Source: Dehalococcoidales bacterium (lineage in GTDB: Bacteria; Chloroflexota; Dehalococcoidia; Dehalococcoidales; RBG-16-60-22). Taken from it: 6,598 bases of DNA. Below, piece after piece: positions 1 through 5,509 of the stretch (its first letter is position 1; the number at the start of each line of letters is the position of its first letter). The position numbers were made by a program, and so were the translations under genes. A model generated the notes under the pieces. That model did no database searches, had not been told where the DNA came from, and was given only the letters and a program-made list of their open reading frames with translations. Location of the stretch: NCBI GenBank assembly GCA_016926115.1, contig JAFGPF010000055.1, positions 1-6,598 of the forward strand, written 5' to 3'.

Positions 1-300
1 ATACGCGTACCGGATAATCCCGCGATTCTACTCCTGGCGGAAATGACGGGGCATCCCCTAACCGCCACCAGCGCCAATATCAGCGGCAGGCCAGGCGCTT
101 ATACGGTCGAGGAGGTCACGGCGCAGCTCGGGGAGAACATCAACGACGTGGCTCTGATACTCGACCAGGGACCCATTAAGTCAAGGGAACTGTCCACGAT
201 AATCGATTTGACCGTCAGTCCGCCGCAGCTTATCCGGCAGGGTCGGGTCAGCTGGTTGGAACTCCACGAGGTTATTAAAAGATACCTGGCTTCCGGGTGA
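1..300 (+). CDS. tsaC: L-threonylcarbamoyladenylate synthase (YrdC/TsaC family), C-terminal part, 5' end outside window
   Basis: The reading frame is open from base 1 and gives 99 residues to a TGA at 298-300. The enzyme family makes threonylcarbamoyl-AMP from threonine, bicarbonate and ATP, the first step of t6A formation at position 37 of ANN-decoding tRNAs in the cytoplasm. The fragment carries the late YrdC-domain signatures: PLTATSANISG at fragment residues 19-29, STIIDLT at 65-71 (the family's PST-I-D form) and IRQG at 78-81. The protein ends about 18 residues after IRQG, so it lacks the extra C-terminal domain of long Sua5 proteins and is the short TsaC/YrdC type. The start and N-terminal half are missing from the window. 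It lies 27 nt upstream of rpiB in the same direction, and a YrdC gene near rpiB is also known from Firmicutes. The family call is secure; the choice of symbol (tsaC rather than sua5/ywlC) is a convention. Confidence 0.9.
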   Translation: MRVPDNPAILLLAEMTGHPLTATSANISGRPGAYTVEEVTAQLGENINDVALILDQGPIKSRELSTIIDLTVSPPQLIRQGRVSWLELHEVIKRYLASG

Positions 301-313
301 GTCATATTGAAAA

Positions 314-320
314 CAGGAGG
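314..320 (+). promoter_or_regulatory. Ribosome binding site that fixes the rpiB start
   Basis: CAGGAGG lies 7 nt before the ATG at 328, a near-ideal Shine-Dalgarno position. It rules out the in-frame TTG at 307, which lies upstream of this site and would add seven residues before the conserved MRIAIGGDH beginning of the protein. Confidence 0.85.
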
Positions 321-327
321 ATTTTTT

Positions 328-780
328 ATGCGCATAGCTATCGGTGGCGACCACAGGGGTTGTAAGCTTAAGGTGCTTGTCATTAAGTTGCTTGAAGAAC
401 ACGGATATAGCTATCATGACTTCGGCTGCTACACGGAGGATTCGGTGGATTATCCGGATATCGCCGTACAGGTGGCGAAGGGTGTCGCCAAAGGCGATTA
501 TGACCGTGGCATACTGATATGCGGGACGGGCATCGGCATGTGCATTTCCGCAAATAAGGTCAAAGGTATCAGAGCTGCGCAGTGTTACAATGCCTTCACC
601 GCCAAGCGGGCGCGCCTGCATAATGACGCCCAGATATGCTGCCTGTCGGCGGAGCAGGGGAAGGCACGCATACCTTCTATCCTGGAGGCCTTTTTGACCA
701 CCGAGTTCGAGGGCGGCAGGCACATAGCCCGGATTGAAAAGATAAAGAAAATAGAGGAAGAACAATCAGGTCGCGGTTAA
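328..780 (+). CDS. rpiB: Ribose-5-phosphate isomerase B (RpiB/LacAB family sugar-phosphate isomerase)
   Basis: This 150-residue protein has the usual RpiB length. RpiB interconverts ribose 5-phosphate and ribulose 5-phosphate in the non-oxidative pentose phosphate pathway; some relatives act on allose or galactose 6-phosphates. Visible motifs are GGDHRG near the N terminus (His9), SVDYPD at 39-44, and GILICGTGIGM at 61-71, which contains the catalytic-type Cys65 and Thr67. His98 lies in the LHNDAQ segment, and TEFEGGRH at 125-132 supplies the phosphate-binding-type Arg131, with Arg135 following. The active-site set by analogy with E. coli RpiB is therefore complete. One departure is the stretch after His98, which reads ICCLSAEQGKARI where many RpiBs have a V-L-A-L-G-G-R-V-like segment. 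The tail after about residue 138 is charged and probably flexible. The ATG at 328 is chosen for its strong RBS. The next gene begins 8 nt after the stop. The family is certain; the exact sugar substrate is not. Confidence 0.92.
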   Translation: MRIAIGGDHRGCKLKVLVIKLLEEHGYSYHDFGCYTEDSVDYPDIAVQVAKGVAKGDYDRGILICGTGIGMCISANKVKGIRAAQCYNAFTAKRARLHNDAQICCLSAEQGKARIPSILEAFLTTEFEGGRHIARIEKIKKIEEEQSGRG

Positions 781-788
781 AACGGGTT

Positions 789-2138
789 ATGTCAGACTAT
801 CGTGAAGAATATCAGCGCAAGCTCATTTCCGCCGAAGAAGCCGCCGGACTCGTAAAGTCCGGCATGTGGATTGACTACGGGGCTATCTGCGGCTTTCCTT
901 CCCTCATCGACCAGAAACTCATCGAGCGGATGGGCGACTTGAAGGACGTTAAAATCCGCGCGGAGCATTCGCACACGCAGATACCCGCCGCCGACCCCGC
1001 CCAGGAGCATTTCATCCACAATTCGTGGTTCCTGGGTAAGGTGGAGCGGGAGTACCACAAGAAGGGGGCCTGCTCCTACATACCATTCGGACTGAGCGAA
1101 GGACCCCGCATGTACCGCGAGTGGCTTAAGGACGATGTTGATATTACGTTTATTGAAGTCACCCCGATGGACGAAAACGGCAACTTCAATTTCGGCACGG
1201 CGGTAACGCGGCAGAAAGCCGCCTGCGAGGTGGCTAAAAAGGTGGTCGTGGAGGTCAACGAGCACCAGCCGTGGGTCTACGGCGGCTATGACGAGGTCGT
1301 CCACATTTCCGATGTGGACTGCATCGTAGAGAACTTCGAGTATAAAATACCGGATTTTCCGGCGGCGGTAATAACCCCGGAGGACAGAAAAATCGCCGAA
1401 CTGCTGGCAGGGCAGATAGAGAACGGCGCCACCATCCAGCTGGGCGTGGGCGCCATCCCCAGCGTCGTCGGCAAGCTGCTGATACAGCACGGACTGAAGG
1501 ACCTCGGCATACACTCCGAGATGTTCAATGACAGCATGATGGAGCTTATCGAGGCGGGGGTTGTCACCGGTAAAAAGAAGACCCTTAATCCCGGCAAAGC
1601 CGTTCACTGCTTCGCGGCGGGGTCGGTAAAGCTGTACAAATTCATGGACAAAAACCTGGCGCTAGCGGGCTTTCCCGTGGAATACACCAACGACCCGTAT
1701 GTCATCGCCCAGAACGAAAAGCAAATAGCCATCAACAGCAGCCTGCGCGTGGATTTACGTGGGCAGGTCTGCTCGGAGTCGGTGGGCACGCGCCAGATTA
1801 GCGGCACCGGCGGCCAGCTGGAGTTCACGCGGGGCGCATATATGTCACCCGGTGGTAAGGCTTTCATCTGCCTCCACGCCACCCGCAAGGATAAAGACGG
1901 CAAGCTGACATCCAATATCGTGCCCACTCTGGAACTCGGCGACATGGTAACCGTGCCCGCGTCCGACGTATCGTACGTCGTCACCGAGTACGGCATGGTC
2001 AACCTCAAGGGCAGGAGCGTCTGGCAGCGCGCCAAGATGCTGATTTCCATCGCCCACCCCGATTTCCGCGATGAACTAACAGAAGCTGCTATCAAGGCCA
2101 ATTTCATAACTAGGGGGACAATGGGCTTGGGGTGGTGA
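789..2138 (+). CDS. Acetyl-CoA hydrolase/CoA-transferase family protein (4-hydroxybutyrate or butyrate CoA-transferase-like)
   Basis: The 449-residue protein matches the length and layout of two-domain class I CoA-transferases of the acetyl-CoA hydrolase/transferase family, which move CoA between an acyl-CoA and a free acid through a glutamyl-CoA intermediate. The N-terminal domain includes VTPMDENGNFNFG (124-136). The C-terminal domain has GVGAIP (219-224), the catalytic-loop motif DLGIHSEMF (238-246) with Glu244 as the expected nucleophile, GTGGQLEFTRGA (339-350), VVTEYGMVNLKGRS (397-410) and IAHPDFRDEL (421-430). All elements needed for activity appear intact. Substrate cannot be assigned; 4-hydroxybutyrate, butyrate, propionate or acetate are all possible within the family. 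The start at 789 has only a weak upstream RBS, with rpiB ending 8 nt before, so translational coupling is plausible. The last residues (RGTMGLGW) extend past the usual end and run into the AT-rich gene boundary. It probably belongs to the same transcript as rpiB and the SDR. Confidence 0.92.
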   Translation: MSDYREEYQRKLISAEEAAGLVKSGMWIDYGAICGFPSLIDQKLIERMGDLKDVKIRAEHSHTQIPAADPAQEHFIHNSWFLGKVEREYHKKGACSYIPFGLSEGPRMYREWLKDDVDITFIEVTPMDENGNFNFGTAVTRQKAACEVAKKVVVEVNEHQPWVYGGYDEVVHISDVDCIVENFEYKIPDFPAAVITPEDRKIAELLAGQIENGATIQLGVGAIPSVVGKLLIQHGLKDLGIHSEMFNDSMMELIEAGVVTGKKKTLNPGKAVHCFAAGSVKLYKFMDKNLALAGFPVEYTNDPYVIAQNEKQIAINSSLRVDLRGQVCSESVGTRQISGTGGQLEFTRGAYMSPGGKAFICLHATRKDKDGKLTSNIVPTLELGDMVTVPASDVSYVVTEYGMVNLKGRSVWQRAKMLISIAHPDFRDELTEAAIKANFITRGTMGLGW

Positions 2139-2145
2139 GAAACTT

Positions 2146-2155
2146 AGGGGAGGAG
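2146..2155 (+). promoter_or_regulatory. Ribosome binding site that decides the start of the AT-rich gene
   Basis: AGGGGAGGAG contains a strong Shine-Dalgarno core ending 9 nt before the ATG at 2165. It favours that ATG over the in-frame GTGs at 2132 and 2135, which lie upstream of the site. It also disfavours the out-of-frame ATG at 2157, which is too close and opens only an 11-codon frame. Confidence 0.7.
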
Positions 2156-2164
2156 TATGTCAGT

Positions 2165-2854
2165 ATGGAAGACTCCTTCATATTTAAAGTAGAAAAAATT
2201 CAGACTGAAGAATTGGCACAATGCCATTTTGGTGATTATGTGAACCTATGGATTCCTAAGGATGTCTTAGAGAAAGTGTATATTTATCGCCCTGGATCTG
2301 TCGGTGGTACCGGGAAAATAGGATATGTGGAGAAAAAATATTCAAATATTGTAGCAAAGCATTTAAACAAAGAGTTGAAATGTGAAGCGGAAATAATGGA
2401 AATTAATGTTAAAAAGTCACTATGTAAAATCAAATGCAGATTAATATGCCAAGAAGAAATGTTAAGAAAACAGACAGCAGATATTGAAGCTGCCTCTACA
2501 GGTTTACAAGCTGAACTGCAAGCAGAATACACGCCAAGAAATCCGGTATTTTTGACAAAGATTCAACTTCCTAAAAACCACAGTTTAGTTGAGGGTCAGG
2601 AGTTGTTATTAGAAAATAAATCTATAGATTACTATGTTCAGAATGCAACGAACTTATCTGTAAATTTTGTTGATAATAACGGCATTATTGTTGCGCAAAA
2701 GAGTTACGAAACCAAAATTATTCGTAATCTACTAAGAGCTTATTTTAATGATTACATTGTGAAAATCCGTATTAAAAAGATAAATAAACCGGACGAGTAT
2801 ACACTGAAATATATAGATTTTATTGAAGCGCAAGTGCAAATTTCTTTCGAATAA
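2165..2854 (+). CDS. Unrecognised 229-residue protein with a possible HIRAN-like N-terminal region; AT-rich, probably acquired
   Basis: I do not recognise the full-length protein. The frame is open for 229 codons from ATG 2165 with a strong RBS, and ends with TAA at 2852-2854, just before the SDR. Residues 24-95 have the pattern of a HIRAN domain, a small DNA-end-binding beta-barrel found in helicases and as a stand-alone module. The pattern is an IYRPGS-type strand, then KIGYVEKKYSNIVAKHL (51-67), then alternating hydrophobic strands (CEAEIMEINV, CKIKCRLI). Residues 97-122 are Glu/Ala/Gln-rich and probably helical. Residues 126-229 form a second alpha/beta half whose pattern (GIIVAQKSYETKIIRNLL, then IVKIRIKKI) loosely echoes the first. 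There is no signal peptide or membrane segment. Composition differs sharply from the flanking enzymes: two lines counted by hand are 30% and 37% GC, against about 60% for a CoA-transferase line, and codons favour A/T. It could start at GTG 2132 or 2135, overlapping the CoA-transferase stop. That it is a gene is likely; its function is unknown. Confidence 0.75.
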   Translation: MEDSFIFKVEKIQTEELAQCHFGDYVNLWIPKDVLEKVYIYRPGSVGGTGKIGYVEKKYSNIVAKHLNKELKCEAEIMEINVKKSLCKIKCRLICQEEMLRKQTADIEAASTGLQAELQAEYTPRNPVFLTKIQLPKNHSLVEGQELLLENKSIDYYVQNATNLSVNFVDNNGIIVAQKSYETKIIRNLLRAYFNDYIVKIRIKKINKPDEYTLKYIDFIEAQVQISFE

Positions 2855-2866
2855 AAGGAGTAGCAA

Positions 2867-3685
2867 ATGACTGATAAAGGTATTTTCGACCTTACCGGCA
2901 GGGTTGCGCTTATTACCGGTGGCAGCCGCGGTATCGGCAGGGCGTACGCCGAGGCCGTGGCGGCATTCGGGGCTGATGTCGCCATCGCCGCCCGTGACCG
3001 GGGGAAGATTGATGAAACGCTGGCTATACTGGCAAAGTACAAGGCAAAAACCCTCGGAATATCCGCCGACATGACAAAGGAAGCAGACATTAAAAGAATG
3101 GTCGATGAGACGGTCAAGAAATTCGGTCGCATTGATGTCCTGTTCAATAATGCCGGCATTGCCAGGCCGCAGCGTCCGATACACGAGGAAAATATTGCCG
3201 ACTTCGATATTATCATTAACACCAACCTCCGGGCGCCTTTCCTGGTGTTAAAATACGTACTGCCCGTGATGATAAAGCAGAACAAGGGGTCGATTATCAT
3301 TACCTCTTCCACGGCCGGTATCAGGGCGGAAGTCCCGGAAATCGCCCCGGTCGCTTACTGCGCCGCCAAGGCGGGGATAAATGTCATGACACAGGTCGCC
3401 GCCATCGAGTATGCCAGATACAACATCCGGGTTAACTGTATTGCCCCGGGTATGCACCATTCCGAGCTGGGACACGATATTCCCAGACCGGAAACCCCGC
3501 CCGACCCCGAGCAAATTGCCGCCATGCAGGAAGTAATGAAGAAAACGAATGAAGATATCCCGATGAACCGCATGGCGGAAGCCGACGAGCTGGCCGGGTT
3601 AGCCGTGCTCCTGGCCTCGGACGCCTCCAGCTACATCACCGGCCAGATTATCGCACAGGACGGCGGACGGTCGGCCAAGCACTAG
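2867..3685 (+). CDS. Short-chain dehydrogenase/reductase (classical SDR, FabG-like)
   Basis: The 272-residue protein is a classical Rossmann-fold SDR, an NAD(P)(H)-dependent oxidoreductase of alcohols, ketones or 3-oxoacyl groups, likely cytosolic. It shows the cofactor glycine motif TGGSRGIG (17-24), the adenine-pocket Asp region SADMT (66-70) and NNAG (94-97). The catalytic tetrad is Asn120, Ser148 in TSSTAG, Tyr164 and Lys168 in YCAAK, and PG follows at 194-195. The C terminus has the common SSYITGQIIAQDGG form (254-267). After the PG the substrate-loop region (195-235) is long and rich in His, Pro and Glu, which suggests a specific substrate pocket rather than generic FabG. The start at 2867 is set by AAAGGAG at 2854-2860, which overlaps the stop of the preceding gene. 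It is the last gene before the ilv promoter. The nearby CoA-transferase suggests work on acyl-CoA or hydroxy-acid compounds, but the substrate is not readable. Confidence 0.93.
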   Translation: MTDKGIFDLTGRVALITGGSRGIGRAYAEAVAAFGADVAIAARDRGKIDETLAILAKYKAKTLGISADMTKEADIKRMVDETVKKFGRIDVLFNNAGIARPQRPIHEENIADFDIIINTNLRAPFLVLKYVLPVMIKQNKGSIIITSSTAGIRAEVPEIAPVAYCAAKAGINVMTQVAAIEYARYNIRVNCIAPGMHHSELGHDIPRPETPPDPEQIAAMQEVMKKTNEDIPMNRMAEADELAGLAVLLASDASSYITGQIIAQDGGRSAKH

Positions 3686-3723
3686 GATTACAGTTTACGT
3701 TAAATTTCCACACTCACCCCAGC

Positions 3724-3753
3724 TTGACAATAAACTCAAATCCGTGCTATCTT
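3724..3753 (+). promoter_or_regulatory. Probable sigma-70-type promoter of the ilvD operon
   Basis: A perfect -35 TTGACA (3724-3729) is followed after an 18-nt spacer by TATCTT (3748-3753; four of six consensus bases). A TG dinucleotide one base upstream of the -10 (3745-3746) makes it an extended -10. Transcription would start near 3760, giving an untranslated leader of about 84 nt before the GTG at 3844. It lies in the only sizeable intergenic gap of the window. No operator could be recognised. Confidence 0.7.
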
Positions 3754-3791
3754 TAGGTACGGGCTTTTGGCTAAAAGTTGATTTTCCCGGT

Positions 3792-3817
3792 CCGTCTCAC
3801 GAGACGGTTATTTTTTT
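3792..3817 (+). terminator. Intrinsic terminator-like hairpin in the ilvD leader (possible attenuator)
   Basis: CCGTCT (3792-3797) pairs perfectly with AGACGG (3802-3807) around a 4-nt CACG loop, and is followed directly by TTATTTTTTT (3808-3817). This is the form of a Rho-independent terminator with a short 6-bp stem. It lies downstream of the predicted promoter and 27 nt before the ilvD start, so it would act on transcripts from that promoter. It could also end read-through from the SDR cluster upstream. Whether it terminates conditionally or constitutively cannot be told from sequence. Confidence 0.65.
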
Positions 3818-3843
3818 AATAGACCTTTTTAGGGAGTAGTAAA

Positions 3844-5499
3844 GTGAAAAGTGATGCCGCAAAAAAGGGAGTGGAAAGAGCGCCGCACCGCTCGCTGCTG
3901 TACGCCGTGGGCTGCACGCGCGAAGAAATGGATAAGCCGTTCATCGGTATTGTCAACAGCTTTACGGAGGTGGTGCCCGGGCATATCCACCTGAACGAAA
4001 TTGCCGAGTCCGTCAAGGCAGGCGTGCGCGAGGGCGGCGGTGTGCCATTTGAATTTAACACCATCGCCGTGTGCGACGGCATCGCTATGAACCATTCCGG
4101 CATGAAATACAGCCTGCCGAGTCGGGAACTTATTGCCGACTCCGTGGAGATAATGGCGGAAGGGCATGCCTTCGATGCCCTGGTGTTCATACCCAACTGC
4201 GATAAGATTATCCCCGGCATGCTCATGGCGGCGGTAAGGCTCAACCTGCCGGCGATATTCGTTAGCGGCGGGCCCATGCTGGCGGGTACGCTCGACGGGG
4301 AGAAAATCGACCTTAGTACCGTCTTCGAGGGCGTGGGCGCCGTCACCGGCGGCAAAATGACCGAGGCGGAATTGATACGGATGGAAGAGGCCGCCTGCCC
4401 CGGCTGTGGCAGTTGCTCGGGTATGTTCACCGCTAACACCATGAACTGCCTGACCGAGGCGCTCGGGATGGGACTGCCCGGCAACGGCACTATCCCCGCG
4501 GTGGACGCAAGGCGCTGGGGACTGGCCAGGCAGGCCGGACGGCAGGTGATGAACCTCCTGGCTAAGGATATCCGTCCGCGGAGCATCATCAGTGCCGACT
4601 CCGTATTTAACGCCTTCACGGTGGACATGGCGCTGGGCGGCAGCAGTAATTCCGTCCTGCACATCATGGCGATAGCTAATGAAGCGGGCGTGGATTTTAG
4701 CCTGGCTACGGTCAACGAGGTAAGCGGACGCACGCCCTATCTATGTTCCCTGCGGCCGATTGGCCCCTACCACATAGAAAACCTCGACCAGGCGGGGGGC
4801 ATTCCGGCGGTAATGGGCGAACTGAAAGACCTGCTGAAAACAAAGGCAAAGACCGTGACCGGCAAAACGGTGGGGGAGAATCTCTCCGGTGTTAAGACAC
4901 TTAACAGCGAGGTAATCCGCTCCGTCAAGACCGCTCATACTGCCACCGGTGGACTCGTTATGCTTTTCGGCAACCTGGCGCCGGAAGGTGCCGTGGTCAA
5001 GAAAGCGGCGGTGGCTCCGGAGATGATTAAGCACAGCGGCCCCGCCAGGGTGTTCGATTCGGAAGAAGAAGCCACGAAGGCTATTATGAATAAGAAAATC
5101 AAGTCCGGCGATGTGCTGGTAATACGCTACGAAGGACCCAAGGGCGGTCCGGGCATGCGCGAGATGCTCACGCCCACGTCTCTGATTACCGGCATCGGCT
5201 TGGACAAGGAGGTGGCATTGATTACCGATGGTCGCTTTTCCGGTGCAACCCGGGGCGCGTCCATCGGGCACGTTTCCCCGGAAGCGGCGGCTCGCGGGCC
5301 GATTGCCGCCGTCAAGGAAGGCGATATCATCGAAATTGATATCGAGAACTGCAAGCTGGATATACGGCTGTCCGAAAAAGAGATAAACGACCGTTTAGCC
5401 GCGCTGGCTGAGTTCGAACCCCGCATAAAGACGGGCTATCTCAGCCGCTATATCGAAAAGGTGACTTCAGCCAGCACCGGCGCGGTTTTTGAAAAATAA
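3844..5499 (+). CDS. ilvD: Dihydroxy-acid dehydratase
   Basis: IlvD dehydrates 2,3-dihydroxy-isovalerate and 2,3-dihydroxy-3-methylvalerate to the 2-keto acids that yield valine, leucine and isoleucine; it is a cytosolic Fe-S enzyme. The 551 residues match the shorter IlvD class. Motifs in order: [10 protein letters not shown] (38-47), [20 protein letters not shown] (77-96), NCDKIIPGM (118-126) with Cys119 and the metal-site Lys121, [19 protein letters not shown] (185-203), and GRFSGATRG (463-471) with the catalytic-type Ser466. The VPGH segment (rather than a Cys-Asn version) and the CPGCGSC arrangement resemble E. coli IlvD, which has an oxygen-sensitive [4Fe-4S] cluster, more than plant [2Fe-2S] enzymes; the cluster type here is inferred. 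The start is GTG at 3844, 7 nt after AGGGAG (3831-3836), and the N-terminal sequence begins at the expected place. ilvB follows after 10 nt. The leader contains a promoter and a terminator-like hairpin. Confidence 0.97.
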   Translation: MKSDAAKKGVERAPHRSLLYAVGCTREEMDKPFIGIVNSFTEVVPGHIHLNEIAESVKAGVREGGGVPFEFNTIAVCDGIAMNHSGMKYSLPSRELIADSVEIMAEGHAFDALVFIPNCDKIIPGMLMAAVRLNLPAIFVSGGPMLAGTLDGEKIDLSTVFEGVGAVTGGKMTEAELIRMEEAACPGCGSCSGMFTANTMNCLTEALGMGLPGNGTIPAVDARRWGLARQAGRQVMNLLAKDIRPRSIISADSVFNAFTVDMALGGSSNSVLHIMAIANEAGVDFSLATVNEVSGRTPYLCSLRPIGPYHIENLDQAGGIPAVMGELKDLLKTKAKTVTGKTVGENLSGVKTLNSEVIRSVKTAHTATGGLVMLFGNLAPEGAVVKKAAVAPEMIKHSGPARVFDSEEEATKAIMNKKIKSGDVLVIRYEGPKGGPGMREMLTPTSLITGIGLDKEVALITDGRFSGATRGASIGHVSPEAAARGPIAAVKEGDIIEIDIENCKLDIRLSEKEINDRLAALAEFEPRIKTGYLSRYIEKVTSASTGAVFEK

Positions 5500-5509
5500 G
5501 GGGAACAAA

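Noticed and set aside
181..765. 194-codon open frame on the - strand opposite rpiB and the YrdC-family gene
   Set aside because: It spans the complement of two recognised genes and the gap between them, with no recognisable domain.
792..1607. 271-codon open frame on the - strand opposite the CoA-transferase gene
   Set aside because: It overlaps a well-supported gene, its translation has no family motif, and no RBS or promoter was apparent.
2157..2192. Out-of-frame ATG opening an 11-codon frame just after the RBS of the AT-rich gene
   Set aside because: The Shine-Dalgarno core is too close to this ATG, and the frame ends at once inside the longer gene.
2150..2862. Short direct repeat AGGAGTA on both sides of the AT-rich gene, as a possible target-site duplication
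   Set aside because: Both copies are the Shine-Dalgarno sequences of the genes that follow, and a similar GGGAGTAGT precedes ilvD, so it is a shared RBS style rather than an insertion scar. No inverted repeats or transposase were seen.
3767..3781. Tiny TTG-initiated frame in the ilvD leader as an attenuator leader peptide
   Set aside because: It has four codons, no RBS and no branched-chain amino-acid codons, so it does not fit a leader peptide.
3816..4733. Long open frame (305 codons) on the - strand opposite ilvD
   Set aside because: It is antisense to a certain ilvD reading frame, has low-complexity Ser/Ala/Pro-rich content with no recognisable motif, and is explained by codon bias in a GC-rich gene.
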